The notes under the pieces: model-generated | What the model saw: the letters and a program-made list of their open reading frames with translations, nothing else | Database searches by the model: none | What the model was told of the DNA's origin: nothing | Position numbers and translations under genes: made by a program | Source: Methanosarcina sp. UBA289 | Lineage (GTDB): Archaea > Halobacteriota > Methanosarcinia > Methanosarcinales > Methanosarcinaceae | Assembly (NCBI GenBank): GCA_002496565.1 | Contig: DAKJ01000018.1 | Span: 248,001 to 312,000 of the forward strand | Reading direction: 5' to 3' | DNA: 64,000 nucleotides | In this document: one piece after another, positions 56,404 to 64,000 of the stretch | How the letters are laid out: each line of letters opens with the position of its first letter | Numbering within the stretch: the first letter of the stretch is position 1

Positions 56404-57494
56404 ATGGCAGGAGACATGGATCTTTTTTCACAGTATCGGATGGGCGATCTCACGCTGCCAAACCGCATAGTGATGGCGCCGATGACCCGCAACCGCGCAG
56501 GGGAAGCCGACGTCCCGGTCTCACTGACGGTTACTTATTATGTGCAGCGAGCCTCGGCCGGTATGATCATCACAGAGGGCTCGCAGGTTAGCCACAGGGG
56601 GTAGGCTATGTGCATACGCCAGGCATATACTCTGAGCCACAAATCGCCGGCTGGAAGAAAGTTACGGATGCTGTCCACCGGGCTGGAGGCAGGATTTTTA
56701 TCCAGCTCTGGCACGTAGGGCGGGTATCCCACGCCGACTTCCTGGGCGGCAATCTGCCGGTCGCACCATCCGCGCTGCCCGTCGAAGGCTTTGTCCATAC
56801 ACCCAGTGGAAAAAAGCCAATTCCTGTGCCCAGGGTCCTGAAGACCGACGAGGTGCCTGAGATAGTCAGGCAATTCCGACAGGCGGCTGAGAATGCCAGA
56901 ACCGCCGGCTTCGATGGTGTAGAAATTCATGGCGCTAACGGCTACCTGCTGGACCAATTCCTGCGGAGCGGATCGAACAAGCGAACCGATAAGTACGGAG
57001 GTAGCCTTGAGAACCGAGCCCGTCTGCCGCTTGAGGTTACGAAAGCCGTCATAGAGGTATGGGGCGGCGACCGTGTCGGCTACCGCATCTCTCCGCACAA
57101 TACCGCTCATTCTATGTCGGACGTCAATCCCAGGGAGACCTTTTCCTATTTCACCAGAGAGCTGGATAAAACGGGCCTAGGCTACCTTCATTTAATCGAG
57201 CCCATAGGAGGCCGGGCTGGGTTCGTGCCACCTGAGGCACGGCTTGGATCTACCCTGCGCAGGATTTTCGAAAGGACATTCATACTAAACGGCGGCTATG
57301 GACTTCAAAGTGGAAACGAGGCAATTGCCAGGGGTGAAGCAGACCTAATAGTCTTTGGAGTGCCGTTCCTGGCCAATCCTGACCTTCCAGAGCGTTTCAT
57401 GCAGAATGCACCGTTAAACGAGCCGGATGTGGCCACCTTCTACGCGGGCGGCGAGAAAGGCTACACAGACTATCCGGCCATGGTCAATAGATAA
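56404..57494 (+). pseudogene. Old Yellow Enzyme family flavin oxidoreductase, frameshifted
   Basis: The first frame (56404-56604) reads DLFSQYRMGDLTLPNRIVMA, MIITEGSQVSHRG and then meets TAG. The family continues with V-G-Y-V-H-T-P-G-I-Y, and exactly this continues in the next frame (GYVHTPGIYSEPQIAGW) through to 57494. Loss of one G from a G-run at about 56596-56600 explains it. The rest is intact: IQLWHVGRVSH, GFDGVEIHGANGYLLDQFL and NGGYGLQSGNEAI. Either a real pseudogene or a homopolymer sequencing error. TAG as pyrrolysine does not rescue it, because the frame after TAG is wrong. Confidence 0.85.
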
Positions 57495-57835
57495 TGTGGC
57501 TCAAAGCACGTTAGTGTAAGGTATTCGAGAAATGAGAATTTTTATAAGCCAGTGTATAACCTATAAACATATCGTCTTTTCAAGACTTTGCAGTACTGGA
57601 TATTTTATAGGACTTACATACTTTAGGTTCAAAATCAATATCAATTAGCATCACTATTAAACCGATACTTTAGACAGCTGAAGGTTTAATGCCGTTGATT
57701 ATTCAGTTCAACTGCGTAAATCCTATTTTATTCAAATTATGTATATTTCGGAACGTAAACGCAATGTATGTTTCTTAGTGTTATACGCAATAATCGATTA
57801 CTTTTAATATATTACTGATAAGTATAACACAATAG
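57495..57835. other. Gap with a MITE-like element
   Basis: Return to AT-rich DNA after the GC-rich block; contains the element at 57603-57727. Confidence 0.45.
57603..57727. mobile_element. MITE-like inverted-repeat element, copy 2
   Basis: The left end ATAGGACTTACATACTTT then TTCAAAATCAA and the right end (opposite strand) ATAGGATTTACGCAGTTGAA then AATAATCAAC form imperfect terminal repeats. Internal arms ATTAAACC and GGTTTAAT pair perfectly. The layout and right-end sequence match the element at 36389-36503. Confidence 0.5.
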
Positions 57836-58900
57836 TCATACTTTAAAGAGAGCAGGATATTTTTCTTTTAGTGGTATGAGAAGTTCACTATCTATTTTTG
57901 CATTATATAGCGTTTCCACCTTCGAAAGTTGGTCAAGTGAGAGATTCTGAGCTCTTTCAAGGTTAACTCCTTCTAGTTTAGTTCCTAAAAGATTAGCTCC
58001 TTCAAGATTAGCTCCTTCAAGATCAGCACTATTAAGATAAGCCTCCGTAAGGTCAGCGCCTTCAAGATTAGCTTTTACAAGAATAGTTTCTGTAAGGCTA
58101 GCTCCGTAAAGGTTAGCTCTTTTAAGATTTACTCCGTAAAGGTTAGCTCCTTCAAGATGAGCCCCTTTAAGGCGAGCGCCTTCAAGGTTAGCTCCTTTAA
58201 GATGAGCCTTATTAAGATGAGCCCATTCAAGATCAGCCCTTTTAAGCTTAATTCCTTCAAGTTTAGCACCTTCAAGGTAAACTCCTTTGAGTTTAGCTCC
58301 TTCAAGATTAGCCTTCTCAAGATTGGCATTTTGAAGGTTAACTCCTTCAAGGTGAGCCCTTTTAAGAAAAACCCCATGAAGATCGAATTCTATAAGGTCA
58401 GTCCCTTCAAGCTTAATTCCTTCAAGTTTAGCACCTTCAAGTTTAGTTCCCTTGAGTTTAACCCCTTTAAGTTTAGCCTCTTGAAAGTCAGCTCCAAAAA
58501 GGTTAGTCATTTGAAGATTAGCCCCTACGAGATTAGCCCCTTGAAGATTAGCTCTTTCAAGGTTAGCTCCTTCAAGGTTCGCTTCTATAAGATTAGCCCT
58601 TTCAAGGTTAGCTCCTTTAAGGTTAGAACCTTCAAGCTTAGCCCTTTGAAGATTAGCTCTTTCAAGGTTAGCTCCTTTAAGGTTAGCTGCTATAACGTAA
58701 GTATCTTTTAGGTTAGCTCCTTGAAGACTAGCTTCTTTAAGGTTAGCCCCAATAAGGTTAGCCCCTTCAAGGTTCGCTTCTATAAGATTAGCTCTTTCAA
58801 GGTTAGCCCCTTCAAGGTTCGCTTCTATAAGATTAGCTCCTTCAAGGCTAGCACCTTTAAGGTTAGCTCCTCGAAGGTCTTTTCTCTCCAACACACCCAT
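57836..58900 (-). CDS. Pentapeptide-repeat protein
   Basis: 354 residues, of which about 8-325 are continuous A(N/D)LxG-type pentapeptide repeats, which fold into a right-handed beta helix. A short tail (SLDQLSKVETLYNAKIDSEL) ends the protein; this tail is typical of pentapeptide proteins. No transmembrane segment or kinase domain is present. Internal 15-base periodicity makes the antisense strand look like open frames too. Known members include DNA-mimic gyrase inhibitors, but most have no known role. Confidence 0.9.
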   Translation of the reverse strand: MGVLERKDLRGANLKGASLEGANLIEANLEGANLERANLIEANLEGANLIGANLKEASLQGANLKDTYVIAANLKGANLERANLQRAKLEGSNLKGANLERANLIEANLEGANLERANLQGANLVGANLQMTNLFGADFQEAKLKGVKLKGTKLEGAKLEGIKLEGTDLIEFDLHGVFLKRAHLEGVNLQNANLEKANLEGAKLKGVYLEGAKLEGIKLKRADLEWAHLNKAHLKGANLEGARLKGAHLEGANLYGVNLKRANLYGASLTETILVKANLEGADLTEAYLNSADLEGANLEGANLLGTKLEGVNLERAQNLSLDQLSKVETLYNAKIDSELLIPLKEKYPALFKV

Positions 58901-59186
58901 TTACAGTAATAAACTTTGAATTAAAATAAGCGTTACTATACTCGGAAGTATCTCTGTTCGGTATTTAGTATTAAAGTTGTATCGTACAAAACTGGGGTTG
59001 ACCTACGGATTGGCTTCAGAGCTTACTGAAAATTTATCGTGCCCGTCATAGACTACATAGTACCTTACTTTTATCTTTATTTATCTATACAGGGAAAGTT
59101 GTCTCTTGGTGGAAGGCGGGGTAAGGACACAGCTACATTTGAAGTCACCTCATAATCTGTTAGTCCCAACATAACACAGCTTTCCA

Positions 59187-59789
59187 ATGGAGATAATGGA
59201 AAAGAGGCATTTTAACATGAATCCAACCAGTGGCCAACACGAGGCTAAAAACGCTCCCTCCAGAGCACGGCGAGCCCTCAGCATCCTGTTAAGATCAGTG
59301 TTGGGTGGCTTGCTTGCGCTTTTAGCCGGGGGGCTAGGCTATATTACCGGAAACCTGTGGCTCTTCCCCAGCCTTGGCCCGTCCATTTTCATGATGGTTG
59401 AATCACCTCATATAAAGTCATCCAGCTTATACAATATGACTGTAGGCCACTTGGTCGGCATCATTAGCGGCTACTCCATTGCTATCATAACTGGTGCTGC
59501 TTACGTTCAATCTGTATTCGAGGTCGGCCATCTACAACTATCGCATGTTGTGGCATCATGCATTGCCATAGCGCTTGTAATACTAATTCATATACCTCTT
59601 AAAGCATCACACCCTCCGGCTGTTGCCACTACCTTTCTGATTACCCTTGGTAGTTTTAAGGCGACGTGGCACGATCTGTCTGCGATCCTGATAGGCATAG
59701 TGATAATAGCCATCGCCGGTGAAATTACGAGGCATATGATACTTTCCATGGAGCGCCGCGGCCTTATAGAAGTAATAGGGAGTGGGTAA
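59187..59789 (+). CDS. HPP family integral membrane protein
   Basis: Up to 200 residues; starts at 59187, 59196 or 59217 are all possible, the last having GAGG about ten bases upstream. Four to five membrane segments. The motif SHPPAVATT within segment 4 is the HPP signature; GNLWLFPSLGPSIFMM is the second conserved stretch. Some HPP proteins transport nitrite in plants; the archaeal role is unknown. Somewhat GC-richer than adjoining spacers. Confidence 0.85.
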   Translation: MEIMEKRHFNMNPTSGQHEAKNAPSRARRALSILLRSVLGGLLALLAGGLGYITGNLWLFPSLGPSIFMMVESPHIKSSSLYNMTVGHLVGIISGYSIAIITGAAYVQSVFEVGHLQLSHVVASCIAIALVILIHIPLKASHPPAVATTFLITLGSFKATWHDLSAILIGIVIIAIAGEITRHMILSMERRGLIEVIGSG

Positions 59790-60062
59790 GGATGATGTCA
59801 ATTGATTCTATAGAATCTTCCGTTGACATATAAAGATTCTATAGAGCCTTAGGTTGATACCTAAATTCAGGCATTATTTCAACGGCGTTGTCTCACGCAA
59901 TCTTAGAAGAGATAAGGTGCTATAAATGATTCCAACGCTCCGAAATAGTAAGCCCCCAAGTAATGATAGATCCAAAATTGTATAAAATAAAGTCAATGAT
60001 TTGGGGACAAATCTTTTTTTAGCCCTTATTTTTCTTTTCATAAATACATCGTCAGTTTTACA

Positions 60063-60383
60063 TCACATAGTGTCTTGTGGAATATTATACACGCTTTCCA
60101 TCGTGCTTGTTTTTATCTCGTCACATACTTCTTTTAGTTTCATAAAAGCTGCTTTAAATTCTGGTTGTTGCCGCCATGCTTGCACGCATGCTGAAGTTTT
60201 CCACGGACCAAATGACATAAACAGATTCTTTTGCTCTAAATCTTGCAACAAGATAACGCTAATGCTACACATCTCATTAGCCTTAGTCCAATTAGCCAAA
60301 TTTGTCCAAATTTTCAGAAATTCTTCTTCTTTCCCTTGCTTTACAGACCAAATTTCAACAGCATATGTAAATTCGCCAGCCAT
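60063..60383 (-). CDS. Antibiotic-biosynthesis-monooxygenase (ABM) fold protein
   Basis: 106 residues with the dimeric alpha-beta-barrel ABM pattern: FTYAVEIWSVKQGKEEEFLK, then ISVILLQDLEQKNLFMSFGP, and a C-terminal helix. Such small proteins include quinol monooxygenases and haem-degrading enzymes, but many have no known substrate. No key catalytic residue can be assigned. Confidence 0.65.
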   Translation of the reverse strand: MAGEFTYAVEIWSVKQGKEEEFLKIWTNLANWTKANEMCSISVILLQDLEQKNLFMSFGPWKTSACVQAWRQQPEFKAAFMKLKEVCDEIKTSTMESVYNIPQDTM

Positions 60384-60965
60384 ATCATTTTCCCCAAATC
60401 AGCAATTTCATTTTCCCCACATAGGCTTGTGAAATACGCATACATATACTTATGGCTGTTATTTTATCCAGAAGTTATTTCGCGTTTCCCATGTTAGTTA
60501 TAATCCCTTTTCTGTTTGAAACTTAGAGCCTATAAGGAAATTATTTTTCCCTCTGTATTTAATAATAGGCAGTATATAAAATAGACAAACTTCCCTCCAC
60601 GACCACATGCTCACCAAGTGGGCAGATATCGGGCGGACACTGGCAAAAAAGAAGAAAAGGAGAATTGTCAGCTGCCATAAAAAGCATTTTATTATTAGAA
60701 ATGAAAAATCGTGAAAAATAGACCTGTTTGCCGTCCTGATGTTTAGGTTAACAATGACCCTCTGTGCAACAACTATTTTCATAAATATATGCATTTTAGC
60801 ACGTTCTGCGTGAATTCCAGAGCAAATTGTAGGGAATATTGGGCATATGCACAGTTTTTACTTCAAAAGTTATGCACCAAAAATTTGTAAAAATTACGGA
60901 TACGTTTTTGGAGTATTTGCTTTTCTTTCTTCACAGCCATTCGATTTCAACATTCTTTACAATCT
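60384..60965. other. Gap carrying repeat copy C
   Basis: AT-rich, with the dispersed repeat at 60590-60683. A 98-codon minus frame at 60498-60794 is mostly antisense to the repeat. Confidence 0.45.
60590..60683 (+). repeat. Dispersed repeat, copy C
   Basis: A TATATAAA box at about 60574-60581 precedes TTCCCTCCACGACCACATGC, the hairpin GCTCAC-CAA-GTGGGC, GATATCGGGCGGACACTGGC, an A-rich tract and CAGCTGCCATAAAA. It combines the 5' part of copy B and the 3' part of copy A, so it is the most complete copy. Confidence 0.6.
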
Positions 60966-61223
60966 TTAATATTCACTAGTTTCTTCGGGGTGTGCAGTAA
61001 AAGGGAACGCTTCAGCCCATCCAAACCCGCCAGGAATAAGAATATGGAAAGTTTCCCTTCTTTCCCCTTTCTCTACTTCCAGCTTTTCAATATGATTCAG
61101 ATTTGTTTCAAAACCCTCTTTAGGGTCCTCGAAATCCTTGAGATCTTCAAGGTCAAACATTCCACTGGAACAATACAACGTTTGAACATTATCTAAAATC
61201 CATCTCTTACTCACCGATACCAT
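60966..61223 (-). CDS. Small acidic protein of unknown function
   Basis: 85 residues with GGTGG seven bases before the ATG. Contains a charged repeat-like stretch (DLEDLKDFEDPKEGFETN) and a C-terminal half HILIPGGFGWAEAFPFTA. No membrane segment. Not recognised. Confidence 0.5.
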   Translation of the reverse strand: MVSVSKRWILDNVQTLYCSSGMFDLEDLKDFEDPKEGFETNLNHIEKLEVEKGERRETFHILIPGGFGWAEAFPFTAHPEETSEY

Positions 61224-62039
61224 AATCCCACCACTCTATAATTTAATTTTTGAACCGCTAAACACTCCTTGATTACTCCTCAAATACCGAGCATGGCACA
61301 CTTCGGTAATGATAAATCGTTTCTCCGGATCTCTATTTAATGTTTAAGGATCTAAAAATATAATGGAATTCAATTTTTTGTGTATACACATAGTTTATCA
61401 GATTCATCAGATAAAACTCAGGCATTTAATCTGGTTTCGTTGCAAAAATAGAAGGCGTAAAGTAAGGTATTAAAAATGAGAAGGATTAAAACCAGGCACA
61501 GAGGTCCATAACAGCACCTGGGAAGGGAACCCCGGGCAAAAGGAAGAGAACAAACCCGAGGCATGTTTACTGTAAGAGGATGATCCAAATATACTACGAA
61601 CAATTTGTTATGTTATGCTCTGCTATATATATATTGACTATGTAATAATTTTTGAGAGATTAATATAATTTTAAAATATTAAATTAAAAAATAATAAAAA
61701 TGTGGAGTAGATAATCTACAGATATTAAACTTATCCCAAAACCTAGTTTTATTCCTAATTATTTGAATTACTCAGGATTGCTTTCATGATCAGAAGCCTG
61801 ATTGATCACTTAAGATATGAGATCCAAAGAAGCAAATCTTGATTTTTGGGATCGGCTTATTCCATACTGAAACCACTTTTCAGTGTATATCAAATCTCTA
61901 TAGTGACTTGACCTTAAAAACGTAGCAGAATTCAAAATCGAAAATCTTTAATCTTATTAGTCAGTCGATATTACATTAGAGTTTTTTTTAATTTTATATA
62001 ATTAAATGAAAAAAGGAAGAGAATTTTAGAGGTACTATT
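61224..62039. other. Gap with a GC-rich islet
   Basis: Mostly AT-rich. About 61490-61575 is markedly GC-richer, with short stems around ACCTGGGAAGGGAACCCCGG, and may mark an RNA or a gene remnant. The upstream region of the lipoprotein gene lies at the right end. Confidence 0.4.
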
Positions 62040-62450
62040 ATGAAGAGAATGTTAAAGATTATGGCAATGCTCCTTGTTATTGCTACTGTTGTTTTTGCAG
62101 CCGGCTGTTCTGAGAAGGCTGACACTAATAGTACAGATAAGGGAGCTGCAGAAGAAGCGAATAATGAAGGCGCAGCAGCCAATGAAAATGTGACTGAATC
62201 CGAAAATGTAGCTAACGCTCCAACTGATACAAATATAACTGATAATACCACCCCGGCTGCAAATGTGAGTAATATTGATAATAATACATCACCAGTTATT
62301 GCTGAAACATCTACAGAAACACCTGTAGTGACAAACAACACTACTGAAAATGTAACTGGAAACGTCACTCACATGAATAGCGCTCAGCGCAAAATGGCTA
62401 TAGCACAATCTCACCAGAAGAGTTCTGGCACACAAAACGTCAGCCAGTAA
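62040..62450 (+). CDS. Secreted lipoprotein, Thr/Asn-rich
   Basis: 136 residues. A signal peptide (MKRMLKIMAMLLVIATVVF) ends at the lipobox AAGC, with Cys23 as the lipid-anchored residue. The mature part is low-complexity, rich in Asn, Thr, Ala and Glu, with many Asn-x-Ser/Thr sites suited to glycosylation. AGAGGT precedes the ATG. A cell-surface spacer is likely; no functional domain is visible. It stands alone with a strong terminator hairpin behind it. Confidence 0.75.
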   Translation: MKRMLKIMAMLLVIATVVFAAGCSEKADTNSTDKGAAEEANNEGAAANENVTESENVANAPTDTNITDNTTPAANVSNIDNNTSPVIAETSTETPVVTNNTTENVTGNVTHMNSAQRKMAIAQSHQKSSGTQNVSQ

Positions 62451-62497
62451 AGAATTCAAAAGCCTTGAGTTAACAGCATAATAAAAGAAATACGTAA

Positions 62498-62525
62498 GTA
62501 GCCTTTTAAAAGGCTACAACTTTTT
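62498..62525 (+). terminator. Terminator-like hairpin after the lipoprotein gene
   Basis: GTAGCCTTTTAAAAGGCTAC is a perfect inverted repeat (62498-62517) followed by AACTTTTT. It lies about 50 bases past the stop. Confidence 0.65.
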
Positions 62526-62955
62526 AGGAAATAAGTAAATTAATCCCTTCTATCAACTAATAAAGACTCTTAAATTAAAAATTCCACATATAAAAAGAAC
62601 AAATTACAAGCAGCATACAAAAAGTTGACTTCGAATTTACAGCAAATTCGCGACACTGCTATAATTTACGTATTCTTTTCAATCTTTTTTGTGGACTTGA
62701 TTTGTTTTCTGGTATAGGCATCGTTGCGTTGCTTATTTTTAGTCTTTGAATTCTGTTTTAGGTTTTGTACTTTCTTATTGTGTAACATTATGGATTATAT
62801 CGAGTATTATTTATAGTAAAAAATAAAGAAAAAAGATAAACAATTCCATTTTTATTTAATTGTTTATATAAAAGCCATATCTGAACTAATGAAAATACTG
62901 CAATATCAATATAAATTTTACAGAAATTTTAGTACGCTTTCGGTGGAATCATCTT

Positions 62956-62980
62956 GGGGATGAGAACCTGTCCCATCCCC
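62956..62980 (-). terminator. Possible terminator stem after frhB
   Basis: Perfect 7-bp arms GGGGATG and CATCCCC around an 11-base loop, about 50 bases past the frhB stop. There is no immediate T-run on the minus strand, so it may instead be a 3' stability stem. Confidence 0.4.
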
Positions 62981-63029
62981 GTATTCAGCGTAGATAACGC
63001 GAATTACTTTTTCGATGATGAAAAAAAAA

Positions 63030-63905
63030 TTAGGCGTAGGGGTTCCGCAACGCCTTGTTGACGCCGAAGGTCTTGCGCTCCTCGATCGTCTTCTGGTTCT
63101 TGTCGATCTTCTCTTTAGCAAGCTTCCTGAGGAGATCGAGGCCGGGTTTGACTTCCTCGATGGGCTTCGTCTCGAACATGCCATCTGCAACCGCCCTGGA
63201 CCAAATCTCGTTCCCTACCTTGGTGCGGATAAAGACAGTAGACCAGCCGTCTGGGCTTCCGACCGAACCGGTCGAGATGTCGCCTAGGTTAGAGACATAG
63301 TCGAGGCAGACGTGGCAGCCAGGCTGCTCGTACTTGTGGGTATCCTTGAGCGGCACGGTAGCGACGTTTCCGCGCTCGGTATAGACCCAGAACTTGCCTT
63401 TCGTGATCTCCATCTTCTTCACGGAGCTGAGGCTTTGAGCCGCGTGGTCCTCGACAATGCTCTGCATAGACTTATATGGGAAGTTCTCCATGCAGAAGAG
63501 CCCTACTGTGAAGGCGACCTTGCCCGGGATATCACGCATGTTGATGGGATAGAGCTGAGCCTTCCTGACGGCCTGCATCTGGCAGCAGACACCGGTGATC
63601 CCTACCTTATCAAGACCGTAGGACCGGGTTGCCTCCTTGAGCCAGGAGATCTGCGGGCTGATGTTGTACTTTGTCCCTTGTGCTTTGAGAATATCCTCAC
63701 GGCTCATCGCGACGGCCGGCTTTGACTGCCAGGGTCGGTCGCCCTCGCCTGCCACAATGGTCCCGTCGATGATTCCCTGCTCGAGGGCATAGACCATGAG
63801 AGCAGTGGCGATACCGCCGTCCTGTGCCTTCTTGAGAATCTCCTTGTCCGTGCTCCGTGCTGAGACGCAGGTCACGTATCTACCGAGATATGGATCTTCA
63901 ATCAT
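63030..63905 (-). CDS. frhB: F420-reducing hydrogenase beta subunit FrhB
   Basis: About 291 residues from the ATG at 63903-63905 (MIEDPYLGRYV), which has AGGTGA five bases upstream; ATG at 63908 or GTG at 63914 are alternatives. Signature parts are CVSARSTDKEILKKAQDGGI, AQGTKYNISP, TGVCCQMQAVRKAQ and CHVCLDYVSNLGDISTGSVG. FrhB holds FAD and a 4Fe-4S cluster and passes electrons from the hydrogenase to F420. It overlaps the 3' end of frhG, giving the usual frhG-frhB order. GC-rich compared with the chromosome around it. Confidence 0.93.
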   Translation of the reverse strand: MIEDPYLGRYVTCVSARSTDKEILKKAQDGGIATALMVYALEQGIIDGTIVAGEGDRPWQSKPAVAMSREDILKAQGTKYNISPQISWLKEATRSYGLDKVGITGVCCQMQAVRKAQLYPINMRDIPGKVAFTVGLFCMENFPYKSMQSIVEDHAAQSLSSVKKMEITKGKFWVYTERGNVATVPLKDTHKYEQPGCHVCLDYVSNLGDISTGSVGSPDGWSTVFIRTKVGNEIWSRAVADGMFETKPIEEVKPGLDLLRKLAKEKIDKNQKTIEERKTFGVNKALRNPYA

Positions 63906-64000
63906 CATTCTCACCTAACTTAAGCGCTTCAGCGATAATCTCGTTGATACCTTCGAATTCATCAATCACTTCGAAGTTGAAGAACGACCTCGGGCAGGCG
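63898..64000 (-). CDS. frhG: F420-reducing hydrogenase gamma subunit FrhG, C-terminal end (cut by window edge)
   Basis: The last 34 codons, ACPRSFFNFEVIDEFEGINE then IIAEALKLGENDD and TGA at 63898-63900. Position just before and overlapping frhB, and the content, fit FrhG, the 4Fe-4S-cluster small subunit. The rest lies beyond the right edge. Confidence 0.75.
   Translation of the reverse strand, partial: ACPRSFFNFEVIDEFEGINEIIAEALKLGENDD

Larger units (their letters stand above)
62451..63029. other. Gap with two hairpins
   Basis: Contains the terminator at 62498-62525 and, on the frhB side, a stem GGGGATG (62956-62962) with CATCCCC (62974-62980). Confidence 0.45.

Noticed and set aside
56602..56604. 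TAG read as pyrrolysine in the Old Yellow Enzyme gene
   Set aside because: Continuing in the same frame gives unrelated sequence; the family resumes one frame over, so a frameshift explains the break.
57836..58900. CRISPR-like regular repeats
   Set aside because: The repeats are 15 bases, contiguous and coding for A(N/D)LxG pentapeptides; there are no spacers. No CRISPR array was found elsewhere in the window.
58157..58909. Two long plus-strand frames rich in Phe/Lys/Ser
   Set aside because: They are the antisense of the 15-base-periodic pentapeptide-repeat gene on the minus strand; the periodicity keeps stops out of other frames.
60001..60432. 143-codon plus frame
   Set aside because: Antisense to the ABM-domain gene, which has the better protein features.

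Overview
This window is from a methanogenic archaeon of the genus Methanosarcina or a very close relative. The sequence carries a complete A1AO ATP synthase operon in the Methanosarcina order (ahaH-I-K-E-C-F-A-B-D-G), a corrinoid methyltransferase locus matching mtpC-mtpA-mtpP with the regulator msrH, the archaeal proteasome ATPase PAN, HypF, and the end of an F420-reducing hydrogenase operon (frhG-frhB). Intergenic regions are long and AT-rich with many small repeats, as is usual in this genus. The species cannot be fixed from sequence alone.

Layout. 1-0.4 kb: tail of a membrane acyltransferase. 0.8-9.4 kb: the mtpCAP-msrH methylated-sulfur locus, enclosed by two paralogous DUF1699 genes, plus a long coiled-coil protein. 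9.6-11.9 kb: hypF. 12.2-20.8 kb: the ATP synthase operon, all on the minus strand, with a dense hairpin block between ahaK and ahaE. 21.5-23.7 kb: a radical SAM protein behind a polyprenyl synthase. 24.9-25.2 kb: tRNA-Gly and tRNA-Leu. 25.3-29.2 kb: a tandem duplication of an SDR dehydrogenase with an almost invariant leader, and a local family of DUF2795 small proteins, two apparently intact and two decayed. 29.5-32.7 kb: an ACT-ACT-metallo-beta-lactamase fusion, a DUF123 protein and an ADP-ribosylglycohydrolase. 33.9-36.2 kb: three unrecognised minus-strand genes that share an N-terminal helix signature. 36.6-42.1 kb: a possible small regulator, tRNA-Glu, pan, two DUF131 membrane proteins, and purA behind a structured leader. 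42.3-46.0 kb: a giant PocR/PAS sensor histidine kinase. 46-52.4 kb: sparse region with decayed ORFs, nadE, a nucleotidyltransferase-fold protein and small unknowns. 52.8-57.5 kb: a visibly GC-richer block (LLM-type F420 oxidoreductase, glycogen debranching enzyme, glutaredoxin, frameshifted Old Yellow Enzyme). 57.8-62.5 kb: pentapeptide-repeat protein, HPP membrane protein, an ABM-domain protein and a lipoprotein. 63.0-64.0 kb: frhB and the 3' end of frhG, again GC-rich.

How the parts fit. MtpC/MtpA would move methyl groups from methylmercaptopropionate-type substrates to coenzyme M. Methanogenesis then builds the ion gradient that the A1AO synthase uses. FrhGB (F420 reduction with H2) and HypF (NiFe-site maturation) belong to hydrogen metabolism. 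The best candidates for undescribed biology are the three-gene set at 33.9-36.2 kb, the SDR duplication whose leader is far better conserved than its coding part, the DUF2795 cluster, the ACT-MBL fusion, the ahaK-ahaE hairpin block, and two families of short dispersed elements (36.4/57.6 kb and 49.1/49.7/60.6 kb).
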